Assembly (NCBI RefSeq): GCF_000686125.1
Contig: NZ_JMMA01000002.1
Location: forward strand, 372,001 to 436,000
Length of the DNA: 64,000 bases
Reading direction: 5' to 3'
DNA from: Ruminococcus sp. NK3A76
GTDB lineage: Bacteria; Bacillota; Clostridia; Oscillospirales; Ruminococcaceae
The notes beneath the pieces were generated by a model that saw only the letters and a list, made by a program, of their open reading frames with translations, did no database searches and was not told where the DNA came from. The position numbers were made by a program, and so were the translations under genes. This document shows, one piece after another, positions 26,957 to 34,874 of this stretch. The first letter of the stretch is position 1. Each line of letters begins with the position of its first letter.

Positions 26957-27277
26957 CTATCTGTCATTCACGCTTATTTTGACAGCACTCGGATATTCCT
27001 GACTTATCATATCGAGCTGGAGCATAAGGCCTAAAAGCAGCCTGTCTCCGTTGCCCTCAGAGTCGTTGCCGAGTTTAAGCAGAATATCATTTTCATCTAC
27101 ATCTACCTTTGCGTCTATCTTGAACACATCGGTAACAGTGTTACAGGTCATCATCACCGCTGAGGATACTGCGGCACACGCCACGTCATACCCTTCCTCG
27201 GCGAGCCCTGCATGGCCGCTTATGTGAAAGCCCAACAGCTTGTTCTCACGGCTTCTGTAGAAATCTGCCCTTATCAT
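26957..27277 (-). CDS. prp: Ribosomal-processing cysteine protease Prp
   Basis: Product of 106 aa of the YsxB/Prp family. The catalytic pair is visible: His22 in GHAG and Cys34 in CAAVSSA, at the same positions as in characterised Prp. It removes the leader of L27, which must happen for ribosome function. It starts 3 bases after the rplU stop with no Shine-Dalgarno site, so translation is probably coupled to rplU. Confidence 0.95.
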   Translation of the reverse strand: MIRADFYRSRENKLLGFHISGHAGLAEEGYDVACAAVSSAVMMTCNTVTDVFKIDAKVDVDENDILLKLGNDSEGNGDRLLLGLMLQLDMISQEYPSAVKISVNDR

Positions 27278-27280
27278 AAA

Positions 27281-27592
27281 TTATGCGTTGATTGCTTCGA
27301 TCTTTACCTGTGTGTACGGCTGTCTGTGGCCCATTTTTCTCTTCTCGCCCTTCTTAGGCTTGTAAGTGAAAACTGTTACCTTCTTGGACTTGCCGTTCTT
27401 GATGACCTTAGCTGCTACGCTTGCGCCGTCTACATAGGGAGCGCCAACTGCAAGACCGTCGTCCTTGCCTACAGCTATTACCTTGTCAAAAGTAACGTTT
27501 GCGTCTGCTTCTGCGTCGAGCTTCTCGATAAAGAGGATGTCACCTACATTTACCTGATACTGCTTTCCGCCTGTTTCGATAACTGCGTACAT
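27281..27592 (-). CDS. rplU: 50S ribosomal protein L21
   Basis: Ribosomal protein L21, 103 aa, starting [14 protein letters not shown] as in nearly all bacteria, with the RNA-binding tail [15 protein letters not shown] chose ATG at 27592 over an in-frame start eight codons upstream because the family always begins here and AGGTG lies about 9 bases before it. First gene of rplU-prp-rpmA. Confidence 0.97.
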   Translation of the reverse strand: MYAVIETGGKQYQVNVGDILFIEKLDAEADANVTFDKVIAVGKDDGLAVGAPYVDGASVAAKVIKNGKSKKVTVFTYKPKKGEKRKMGHRQPYTQVKIEAINA

Positions 27593-27685
27593 TTCAGAAT
27601 GCACCTGCCTTTTCAATAAAACTCGCTGCGTTACGGCGTACAGGCATAGCCCATAACTTCCATAAAGCCGTACACAAGCGGCTTA
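27593..27685 (-). promoter_or_regulatory. rplU 5' leader
   Basis: About 90 bases of untranslated leader between the promoter and rplU. It can form GCCGCTTGTGTACGGC and a second stem around TACGCCGTAACGCAGCG. L21 operons in Firmicutes often have an autoregulatory leader; this one is a candidate by position and structure only. Confidence 0.35.
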
Positions 27686-27688
27686 TAT

Positions 27689-27717
27689 ATTATAATATAT
27701 CCCGCCCATCAAGTCAA
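27689..27717 (-). promoter_or_regulatory. Promoter of rplU-prp-rpmA
   Basis: Minus-strand TTGACT, 17 bases, TATAAT, about 100 bases before rplU. Confidence 0.85.
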
Positions 27718-27722
27718 TGGAA

Positions 27723-27739
27723 TTTACAGAAAGTTTACA
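27723..27739 (-). promoter_or_regulatory. WalR-type direct repeat
   Basis: Minus-strand TGTAAA-CTTTC-TGTAAA, an exact TGTWAH-N5-TGTWAH match ending 5 bases before the rplU -35 box. It is also 13 bases from the divergent kinase-operon promoter. Confidence 0.4.
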
Positions 27740-27752
27740 TTCTTGTTCCTTA

Positions 27753-27781
27753 TTGCCAAAACGGATAATATGTGGTATAAT
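27753..27781 (+). promoter_or_regulatory. Promoter of the two-component/radA operon
   Basis: TTGCCA, 17 bases, TATAAT. The first coding start is over 400 bases downstream because a repeat island fills the leader. Confidence 0.65.
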
Positions 27782-27782
27782 G

Positions 27783-28186
27783 GTGTAATGCACAATGCAT
27801 AATGCACAATGCATAATTGAGGTGTGCGGCAAAGCCGCACGATATGCCCATTCGGGCGTTTCTGCCCGGCAGCTGCAGCGTAGGGCGGCACCCGAAGGGG
27901 GTGGCGGCAGCTCCGCTGCCGCAGGGGGGCGACCGGAAAGCCCCCCTACCGTAGCGTGAGAAGAATGAGAGACTACCCTCGAAGCTATTATGTAGGGGTT
28001 GCTTACCTTCAAGGGGGCTCTCTCAATTATTCATTCTTCACTGAGCGCAGCGTTACCGGCCGAATGGCCATACGTCGGCGCAGGGAAATGTTTTGCATAG
28101 CAAAACTTTCTTCTTGTCGGCTTTGCCGATAAGACACGATACCTCAATTATGCATTATGCATTATAAATTATGCATTATTAAAAGA
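27783..28186. repeat. Repeat island in the leader of the kinase operon
   Basis: Left end: GCATAAT-type tandems (ATGCACAATGCATAATGC) with junction TTGAGGTGTGCGG and GC hairpin. Then GCCCATTCGGGC, GGGGGTGGCGG, CGACCGGAAAGCCCCCCTACCGTAGCGT, and the two-hairpin module GTTTTGC-ATA-GCAAAAC, CTTGTCGGC-TTT-GCCGATAAG. Right end: inverse CCTCAATTATGCATTATGC, repeated. The two ends match each other here. No coding signal. Confidence 0.78.
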
Positions 28187-28202
28187 AAGGGGGGTCGCTG
28201 CG

Positions 28203-29309
28203 ATGCGGGGGCTCATAGACAAGCTGGCACTGTTTTTTGTGTCGCTTTTGCTGATACCGCCGGAGAAGGTGAGCTTTGAGACAGCAGCACTTTCGGTGTC
28301 TGTGTTCGTGATATGCTGTGTCACGACCGTTATCGACAGGAGATGGGCAAGGATAGCCGCTGCTGAGGTTTTTCTGGTCATGTGCATATTCTACCCTCAG
28401 ACGGCGCTGCTCGTGGCACCCATTGCATATACGCTGGCTGAGAGCCGGGATAAAAAGCAGATGCTATGTATCCTGCCGGCAGTCGTATTATCCTACATCG
28501 GCAGTGGCCTGCGCATGGGGCTTTGCGTGACGGCGTATGTTATGCTTGCCGATGTGCTCTGCAACAGGCGGCTGAACTTTGAGGACAAGGACAGCGAGCT
28601 GAAATTCACCCGTGACAGCGGCGTTGAGAACAGCCTTGTGCTCATGGAGCGAAACAAGCGCCTTATCGAGCAGCAGAATAACGAGATAAACATGGCGACC
28701 CTCAAAGAGCGAAACCGCATAGCAAGGGAGATACACGACAACGTAGGCCACGTTCTGTCACGGTCGCTGCTGCAGCTGGGCGCTGTAATGGCTGTCACCA
28801 AAAACGACGAGAAGATGACTGCTCTGCTCCGGCCGGTGCGTGAGAGCATGGATCTTGCACTTGACAGCATAAGAAACAGCGTTCACGACCTCAGAGACGA
28901 TTCTATTGACCTTAAGACCACCGCCGAGGAGATACTAAAGCCCCTCGAAGGCAGCTACAAGATATACCGACAGTACGATTTTTCGTACAATGTGGATAAG
29001 GATATCAAGCTCTGCTTCATAGCCGTGCTCAAAGAGGCTGTCACCAACATCATACGCCACTCGGACGCAGACACGGTGAGCGTCACCATGACAGAGCACC
29101 CGACGTTCATGCAGCTGGTGGTGGACGACAACGGCAAGTCTTCAAAGCGCCCCGACAGCGAGGGCATGGGACTTTCAAACATCAGAGAGCGTGTCAAGAT
29201 GCTCGACGGCATCATAAATATCACGACAACGGGCGGCTTTCGCATATTCATAACTATCCCTAAGCAAAACGACAAGGAGAATGAGCATGAAGATAATAGC
29301 AGTCGATGA
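28203..29309 (+). CDS. Sensor histidine kinase, NarL/LiaS-type (HisKA_3)
   Basis: Membrane sensor kinase, 368 aa. Four or five membrane helices within residues 8-118 with very short loops, so no extracellular sensor domain: it likely senses the membrane itself or a partner, as in LiaS-like and BceS-like kinases. A coiled-coil (130-165) leads to the dimerisation motif KERNRIAREIHDNVGH with phospho-acceptor His178. The ATPase domain shows KEAVTNIIRHSDA (N box), VDDNGK and GMGLSNIRERV (G boxes). Its 3' end overlaps the response regulator gene, its cognate partner. Confidence 0.92.
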   Translation: MRGLIDKLALFFVSLLLIPPEKVSFETAALSVSVFVICCVTTVIDRRWARIAAAEVFLVMCIFYPQTALLVAPIAYTLAESRDKKQMLCILPAVVLSYIGSGLRMGLCVTAYVMLADVLCNRRLNFEDKDSELKFTRDSGVENSLVLMERNKRLIEQQNNEINMATLKERNRIAREIHDNVGHVLSRSLLQLGAVMAVTKNDEKMTALLRPVRESMDLALDSIRNSVHDLRDDSIDLKTTAEEILKPLEGSYKIYRQYDFSYNVDKDIKLCFIAVLKEAVTNIIRHSDADTVSVTMTEHPTFMQLVVDDNGKSSKRPDSEGMGLSNIRERVKMLDGIINITTTGGFRIFITIPKQNDKENEHEDNSSR

Positions 29310-29919
29310 CGATAAGCTCGTGGCGATATCGCTTAAAACGATTCTTGAAGCGACAGGCAAGGTCGAGGTCGCAGCGCTCGGCTCTAACGCCGAAGATGCG
29401 GTCAGGCTCTACAAGGAGCACAGGCCTGATGTGGCGCTGCTCGATATACGCATGGGCGAGGTGACAGGGCTCGATGCCGCCAAGGAGATACTGGCGCTTG
29501 ACAAAGATGCGAGAGTGCTTTTCCTGACGACATTCTCTGATGATGAATACATAGTCGAGTCGCTCAAAATAGGTGCAAAGGGCTATATCCTGAAGCAGGA
29601 TTTTGACGACATAGTTCCGGCACTCGAAGCTGTTATGAGCGGAGCAAACGTCTTCGGCAGCGAGGTCACGAGCCGTATTCCTGAGCTTATGAACAGCCGC
29701 ACGAACACAGGCTTTGACTTTGAGAAATACGACATCAGCGAGCGTGAGCAGGAGATAATAACTCTCGTAGCAGAGGGTCTTAGCAACAAGGAGATATCCT
29801 CAAAGCTGTTTTTAAGCGAGGGAACGGTGCGAAATTATCTGAGCACCATTCTTGAAAAGCTCGGCCTGCGTGACAGGACACAGCTGGCGGTGTTCTACTA
29901 TAAAGAGGTAAGAGGTTAA
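29287..29919 (+). CDS. Response regulator, NarL/FixJ family
   Basis: Product of 210 aa: receiver domain (acidic pocket D7-D9, phospho-acceptor Asp53 in LLDIRM, Lys in KGYILK near 101) and a LuxR-type helix-turn-helix at about 148-205 (SEREQEIITLVAEGLSNKEIS...LGLRDRTQLAV). I chose ATG at 29287 because AAGGAG lies 7 bases before it; the ATG at 29281 is too close. It overlaps the kinase gene by 23 bases. Targets are unknown; the radA gene follows 5 bases after its stop. Confidence 0.94.
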   Translation: MKIIAVDDDKLVAISLKTILEATGKVEVAALGSNAEDAVRLYKEHRPDVALLDIRMGEVTGLDAAKEILALDKDARVLFLTTFSDDEYIVESLKIGAKGYILKQDFDDIVPALEAVMSGANVFGSEVTSRIPELMNSRTNTGFDFEKYDISEREQEIITLVAEGLSNKEISSKLFLSEGTVRNYLSTILEKLGLRDRTQLAVFYYKEVRG

Positions 29920-29924
29920 ATATA

Positions 29925-31295
29925 ATGGCAAAGGTAAAAAGCGTTTTCATCTGCCGTGAGTGTGGAGCGGAAACATCAAAATGGAACGGCCGCTGCCCTT
30001 CCTGCGGCGAGTGGAACACCTTGGAGGAAACTGAGAGCGTGGTGAGCTCTGCCGTTCCCAAATCAAAAAGGAGCGCTGTTAAGGATATATCCGACAGCAT
30101 CTACGGTATAAACGATGTCGAGATGGACAAGGACGAGGTGCGCTACAAAACAGGCCTTAACGAGCTTGACAGAGTGCTCGGCGGAGGGCTTGTCAAGGGC
30201 TCGCTCGTGCTGCTCGGCGGTGAGCCGGGTATCGGCAAGTCAACACTTCTCTTGCAGATATGCCAGCACCTGGGAGATGACCATACCATATTATATGTAT
30301 CGGGCGAGGAGAGCGCAAGGCAGATAAAGCTGCGTGCGCACAGGCTGGGCGTTGACTCGGAAAACCTCTACCTGCTCGCTCAGACCGACTGCGAGGCAAT
30401 ATGTGCAGCCATAGTCAAGGAAAAGCCTGAGATAGTCATGATAGACTCTATCCAGACGATGAGCATAAACGGCCTTACCGGCACGCAGGGCAGCATCACC
30501 CAGGTGAGAGAGTGTACCAATATGCTCATGCACACCGCCAAGAATGAAGAGATACCCATGATAATAGTCGGCCACGTCAACAAGGACGGCAACATCGCAG
30601 GCCCTAAGGTCATGGAGCATATAGTCGATGCCGTCACCGTGTTCGAGGGGCAGAGAAACCTGCCGTACCGCATACTGCGTGCTGTTAAGAACCGCTTCGG
30701 CTCGACGAATGAGATAGGCGTGTTTGAAATGGCCGGCAGCGGCCTGCGTGAGGTCGAGAACCCCTCGGCTATGCTGCTTGAGGGCAGGCCTGTGGGCGTT
30801 TCGGGGTGCTGCGCTATGTGCGTTATGGAGGGCTCTCGCCCGATAATGGCAGAGGTGCAGGCGCTCGTCACAAAGTCCGGCTTCTCTTCGCCGAGAAGGA
30901 CATCGACGGGGCTTGACCTTAACAGACTGTACATGATAATAGCCGTGCTCGAAAAGCGCCTCGGTTTCTTTTTCGGGGGGCTCGATGCTTACCTGAACGT
31001 CATCGGCGGTATGCGCATAGACGAGCCTGCCTGTGACCTTCCTGCTGCCGCTGCTCTCTGGTCGGGGCTTACTGACAAGCCGATAGGGGAGGATATTATC
31101 CTGCTCGGCGAGATAGGCCTGGGCGGCGAGGTCAGGGGCATACCCTTTGCAGAGCAGCGTATCCATGAAGCAGTCCGCATGGGATTTGGCAGGATAATAC
31201 TGCCACGTTCTTCCCTGAAGGGTGTCAGGACGGACAATTTACCCATAAAAGTCGTAGGTGTCAGCAGTATAAGACAGGCTTTTGATGCAATATAG
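29925..31295 (+). CDS. radA: DNA repair protein RadA
   Basis: RecA-like branch-migration helicase for recombination intermediates, 456 aa. N-terminal C4 zinc finger (CRECG...CPSCGEW), Walker A GEPGIGKST at 99-107, the RadA-specific KNRFGSTNEIGVFEM, and a C-terminal Lon-like domain (about 270-456). Co-transcribed with the two-component genes. Its stop codon TAG (31293-31295) is the first three bases of a MITE-like terminal repeat, so the C-terminus may have been slightly changed by that insertion. Confidence 0.97.
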   Translation: MAKVKSVFICRECGAETSKWNGRCPSCGEWNTLEETESVVSSAVPKSKRSAVKDISDSIYGINDVEMDKDEVRYKTGLNELDRVLGGGLVKGSLVLLGGEPGIGKSTLLLQICQHLGDDHTILYVSGEESARQIKLRAHRLGVDSENLYLLAQTDCEAICAAIVKEKPEIVMIDSIQTMSINGLTGTQGSITQVRECTNMLMHTAKNEEIPMIIVGHVNKDGNIAGPKVMEHIVDAVTVFEGQRNLPYRILRAVKNRFGSTNEIGVFEMAGSGLREVENPSAMLLEGRPVGVSGCCAMCVMEGSRPIMAEVQALVTKSGFSSPRRTSTGLDLNRLYMIIAVLEKRLGFFFGGLDAYLNVIGGMRIDEPACDLPAAAALWSGLTDKPIGEDIILLGEIGLGGEVRGIPFAEQRIHEAVRMGFGRIILPRSSLKGVRTDNLPIKVVGVSSIRQAFDAI

Positions 31296-31340
31296 GCAAC
31301 ACCGCACGACCACCAGCTGGCGCCTATGGCGTATATAAAA
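31293..31340 (+). repeat. MITE-like end remnant after radA
   Basis: TAGGCAACACCGCACGACC plus about 25 bases related to the left end of the full copies (CACCAGCT, then CCTATGG). No right end follows before the next promoter. Confidence 0.6.
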
Positions 31341-31450
31341 ATATGAATATTTATGTAAATGTTACCATTTTTGGACAGTTGGGCAAAAAATATTAAGATT
31401 TTTGTTAAATATGACAAAAAGATTACAGACATTTTCGGCTAATCTGCTGA

Positions 31451-31479
31451 TTGAATAAATGTGATAATTGTGTTAAAAT
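31451..31479 (+). promoter_or_regulatory. Promoter of the first surface protein
   Basis: TTGAAT, 17 bases, TAAAAT with an extended TG, about 70 bases before the start. Confidence 0.7.
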
Positions 31480-31547
31480 ATGTGTATAGTTTATGTTGAG
31501 GAGATATCGCTCAATATGGATTAAATAAAGATTTGGAGGAAAATCAA

Positions 31548-33425
31548 ATGAAAATTTCTAAGATTTTCGCAGGAATGTCTGCAGCTGCTATAGCTGCTTC
31601 TCTCATGGCTGCAATTCCTGCAAGCGCTGAGTTCCCGACAGAGGTCGTTGAGTCTGAGATCACAGACTTCACAGGCTTCGGTGCTCAGGGCTATGTAATG
31701 GGCAATGCTACATGGAACTGGAAGTCTACAGTTACAGATGCAAACGCTGACGGTACACTCACAGCTGAGTACAGCTACAAGGAGCTTGCTGAGCAGTCCA
31801 AGGGTGAAGGTGATACAGCAGTAGGTAATGCTGGTGTTCAGATCTTCGCTAACGGCGATATCGCTAAGGGCTCTTGGATCACCTGCGATGTTGACTACAA
31901 GGTAGTTACATCTGACGGCCAGGAGAAGACAGGCACAGGCAAGATCGATACTTCTAATCCAGACACTGCAAATGTAGGCGTTGAGCTCTGGGGCTACGGC
32001 GCAGAGTGGGAAGTTCTCGACACAGCTACAGCTACAGTTGAGGTAACATTCTCTAACGCAGTTCTCCACGAGAAGGCTCCTGAGCCCGAGTGGAACACAA
32101 AGAATGAAGTTGCTAACGATACATACGCAGGCGACTGGGCTGGCGACGGCTTCTTGTATGACGATTTCACAAAGATCGACACATCCAAGGACATGAAGGT
32201 AACTATCGAGTATACACTTAATGACGGTTTTGATTACTATCTCGCAGCTCCCATAGACGCTCACGGCTGGGGCAAGCTCTACAACGAGAAGGACGACGTT
32301 AAGAAGGATTGGATCCAGGGCGTAACTCTCAAGTCTTCACTTACAGATGAGGAGCTTGAGGCTACAGAGGAGCCTACACTCCAGAACGACGGTTTCTTCG
32401 TACTTAAGAAGTCCGGCACACTCACATTCAAGGTAGCAGGCGCTGCTATCGAGGCTATGAAGGAGAACGCTGCAACTGATCCTGATAAGGATACAGGCGA
32501 GATCTGGTACGGTATGGGCTTCCAGGTTTACGGTGTAACTATCAACAAGGCTACATATGAGTATGTTGGCGAGGAAGAGGAGAGCGAAGCTGATACTATC
32601 GAGTTCAACGAGGAGATCACTCCTGATACAAACCTCTCTCTCAAGAGCAGCGACTACGAGGCTACATATACAAAGGCCGGCGTAAACCTCCACTTCTCCA
32701 AGGATAACTGGAACGACTGGTGCACAGCTGCTATCAAGGTAACAGCTGGCGGCAAGGACAAGTACTACCTCCTTAAGGGCAAGCAGGTCGGCTGGGATAC
32801 AACAGCTGAGATCCTCACTGTTGATGAAGACGGCGATCCTGACAAGGTAGTTATCCTTCCTCTTGACAAGGCAGCGTTCATGGAGAGCAAGGACTATACA
32901 AAGGATCCTGATGCATACGTTATCCCTGATTATGAGATGATCGACGTTGCAGCAGGCGAGGACATAACAGTTAGTATCCCTGAGATCGGCACAGCTGATG
33001 ACTGGGAGATCAAGTTCCTCTGCTATGCTTGGAGCGCTGATAAATCCATCACAATGGAAGATCCCGACGGTACAGCTAAGCTCGAAGGTAATGACAGCAT
33101 TACTCTCGATAAGGACGGCAATGCTAAGGAAGAGCCTTATGTATTCAAGCTCGTTTCTGTTGACTTCACAAAGGGCGAGGTAGCTCCTGTTGATGAAGAA
33201 CCCGGCGACGAAGAGCCTGGTGACGAAGAGCCCGGCGATGAAGAGCCCGGTGATGAAGAGCCCGGTGAAGAAGGCGGCACAGAAGGCGACGGCAACAAGA
33301 ACCCTGGTAATAAGGGTACTGGCGGCAGCAACACTTCTAACCCGAAGACAGCAGCTGCAGCTCTCGGCCTCGGCGCTATCGCACTCGCTGGTGCAGCAGT
33401 AGTAGTTTCCAAGAAGAAGGACTAA
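31548..33425 (+). CDS. Secreted surface protein with C-terminal membrane anchor
   Basis: Product of 625 aa. Signal peptide MKISKIFAGMSAAAIAASL...ASA, cleaved near residue 27. The mature part is beta-rich and acidic. A block at about 205-345 (DAHGWGKLYN, then NDGFFVLKKSGTLTFKV, then GMGFQVYGVTI) is shared with the next two proteins. After it come a further beta-rich region, five GDEEP-type repeats (545-570), a Gly/Asn linker, and NPKTAAAALGLGAIALAGAAVVV followed by SKKKD. The tail is a membrane helix with a basic stop. NPKTA recalls a sortase motif but lacks its Gly. ATG at 31548 follows TTGGAGG. Carbohydrate binding is a guess. Confidence 0.8.
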   Translation: MKISKIFAGMSAAAIAASLMAAIPASAEFPTEVVESEITDFTGFGAQGYVMGNATWNWKSTVTDANADGTLTAEYSYKELAEQSKGEGDTAVGNAGVQIFANGDIAKGSWITCDVDYKVVTSDGQEKTGTGKIDTSNPDTANVGVELWGYGAEWEVLDTATATVEVTFSNAVLHEKAPEPEWNTKNEVANDTYAGDWAGDGFLYDDFTKIDTSKDMKVTIEYTLNDGFDYYLAAPIDAHGWGKLYNEKDDVKKDWIQGVTLKSSLTDEELEATEEPTLQNDGFFVLKKSGTLTFKVAGAAIEAMKENAATDPDKDTGEIWYGMGFQVYGVTINKATYEYVGEEEESEADTIEFNEEITPDTNLSLKSSDYEATYTKAGVNLHFSKDNWNDWCTAAIKVTAGGKDKYYLLKGKQVGWDTTAEILTVDEDGDPDKVVILPLDKAAFMESKDYTKDPDAYVIPDYEMIDVAAGEDITVSIPEIGTADDWEIKFLCYAWSADKSITMEDPDGTAKLEGNDSITLDKDGNAKEEPYVFKLVSVDFTKGEVAPVDEEPGDEEPGDEEPGDEEPGDEEPGEEGGTEGDGNKNPGNKGTGGSNTSNPKTAAAALGLGAIALAGAAVVVSKKKD

Positions 33426-33465
33426 TACTGAAATACCAAAAAGTGAATAGAAATTGACTTTTATG

Positions 33466-33493
33466 AGCCCGGTTTTACGCCGGGCTTATTTTT
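33466..33493 (+). terminator. Terminator of the first surface protein
   Basis: AGCCCGG / CCGGGCT stem followed by a T-rich run. Confidence 0.85.
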
Positions 33494-33584
33494 GTACAAA
33501 AATGATAACGTTTTCTGTGGATAATACACAAAAAGGAAATAATAAAATTGTGATATATTTGATTACAAATTTGGTGCTTACTAC

Positions 33585-33613
33585 TTGATTTTTTGTAATA
33601 ATTCTGTTATAAT
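33585..33613 (+). promoter_or_regulatory. Promoter of the second surface protein
   Basis: TTGATT, 17 bases, TATAAT. The spacer and -10 also hold TGTAAT-AATTC-TGTTAT (33594-33610), which fits a WalR-type repeat, but the second half coincides with the extended -10. Confidence 0.75.
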
Positions 33614-33667
33614 ATAAGGGAATTGAAGGCCAATTCAACAAAGTAAATATGTTTGGAGGAAAATATT

Positions 33668-34657
33668 ATGAAACTTTCTAAGATCTTTGCTGGTATGTCC
33701 GCACTTGCAATGGCAGCTACACTTTCTATCGCTGCAAGCGCAAGCACAACTATCGACTGTGACGATCCCGATCCGATAGACTGCGCTGACGCTTCATGGG
33801 GCAGCATCTGGGCTGACGGTAAGTACGCTTCTGCTGAGACATTCAGCGACGGTGAGGTTACTGTAACAGTTAACTTTGAGTGGACAGATCTCGCTAAGGA
33901 TGAAGAGTACTGTGCATTCAAGCCTGCATTTGCAAACGGCTGGGAGGGTATCTACAAGGCTCACCCTGAGTATGTAAGCGGCTTTGTATGCGCTAAGGAA
34001 GATGCTATACAGAACGACGACGGCAAGTATGAGACTGCTGACGGCACTATCCTTGACTGGGCTCCCCAGAAGGACGGTTTCTTCCAGGTTTATAACACAG
34101 ATGTTACATCTGTCACATTTACACTCTCTGCTGACTGCGTTGCAGATATGAAGGATTATTCCACATACTACGGCAATGGCAAGGCTACAGCTAACGATGA
34201 CGGCACAACAACTGACTGGGACGGTTTCCTCATTCAGAAGGGTAACAACGGTATCGCTATCACTTCTGTAGAGTTCTCTCAGGACGGCGTAAAGCTCAAC
34301 ACAGAGCTCGAGGCTGAGGGTGACGATGGTTCTTCTGATGACGGCACAACAGATGACGGCACAACAGATGACGGCACAACAGATGACGGCTCCGCTGATG
34401 ACGGCACAACAGATGACGGCACAACAGATGACGGCGAGACAGGTTCTGATGACGGCTCTGCAGGCGGCACAACAGGCGGTACAACAGGCGGCACAACAGG
34501 CGGCAGCACAGCAGGCGCTGGCACAACAGCAGGCGGCAGCACAGGTACAGGCACAGGCACAGCTACAGGCAACACAACAACAGGTTCCACAGCTGGTCTT
34601 GCTCTTGCAGGTCTCGCTCTTGCTGGTGCAGCAGTAGTAGTTTCCAAGAAGAGATGA
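33668..34657 (+). CDS. Secreted surface protein with DDGTT/GGTT repeats and membrane anchor
   Basis: Product of 329 aa, paralog of its neighbours. Signal peptide MKLSKIFAGMSALAMAATL...ASA, almost identical at the start to the upstream protein. The domain at about 30-210 repeats the shared motifs: ANGWEGIYK, KDGFFQVYN, VTFTLSADCVADM and TTDWDGFLIQKG. Then a linker of eight DDGTT-type units and GGTT units (220-295), a hydrophobic helix and the basic end SKKR. No LPxTG-like motif. ATG at 33668 follows TTGGAGG. Own promoter and terminator. Confidence 0.8.
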   Translation: MKLSKIFAGMSALAMAATLSIAASASTTIDCDDPDPIDCADASWGSIWADGKYASAETFSDGEVTVTVNFEWTDLAKDEEYCAFKPAFANGWEGIYKAHPEYVSGFVCAKEDAIQNDDGKYETADGTILDWAPQKDGFFQVYNTDVTSVTFTLSADCVADMKDYSTYYGNGKATANDDGTTTDWDGFLIQKGNNGIAITSVEFSQDGVKLNTELEAEGDDGSSDDGTTDDGTTDDGTTDDGSADDGTTDDGTTDDGETGSDDGSAGGTTGGTTGGTTGGSTAGAGTTAGGSTGTGTGTATGNTTTGSTAGLALAGLALAGAAVVVSKKR

Positions 34658-34681
34658 TCTTTTCATTCATAATTAAAAAGA

Positions 34682-34711
34682 TAGAACTCCGCAAGGGGTT
34701 CTTTCTTTTTT
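34682..34711 (+). terminator. Terminator of the second surface protein
   Basis: AGAACTCC / GGGGTTCT stem with GCAA loop and a T-rich run. Confidence 0.82.
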
Positions 34712-34732
34712 GTGTGTTTTTTACAAAAAGAA

Positions 34733-34749
34733 AACGATTACCTGTGCAA
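34733..34749 (+). promoter_or_regulatory. Conserved upstream motif, copy 1
   Basis: AACGATTACCTGTGCAA. A near-identical copy lies at 35995-36011, and both sit 40 bases before a -35 box. Candidate operator, or simply common descent of the two promoters. Confidence 0.4.
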
Positions 34750-34789
34750 TCCGTCTAAATGCCGTATAGTAAATTGTGAAAAAAGTATA

Positions 34790-34818
34790 TTGAAAAACGG
34801 ACGTAAATATGATAAACT
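34790..34818 (+). promoter_or_regulatory. Promoter of the first Ser/Ala-linker lipoprotein
   Basis: TTGAAA, 17 bases, TAAACT. Confidence 0.65.
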
Positions 34819-34874
34819 ATTAACTGTAAAACTGTATTTTTACAACATGGAAATATCGAAAGGAATGGTAGATA

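Noticed and set aside
31548-33425. NPKTA as a sortase signal
   Set aside because: It lacks the Gly of LPxTG/NPxTG motifs and the paralog has nothing alike at this place.
34296-34647. Long frames antisense to the repeat-rich surface proteins
   Set aside because: They exist because the DDGTT, GGTT and GDEEP codon repeats leave other frames open. They have no ribosome binding sites, and the sense frames have signal peptides.
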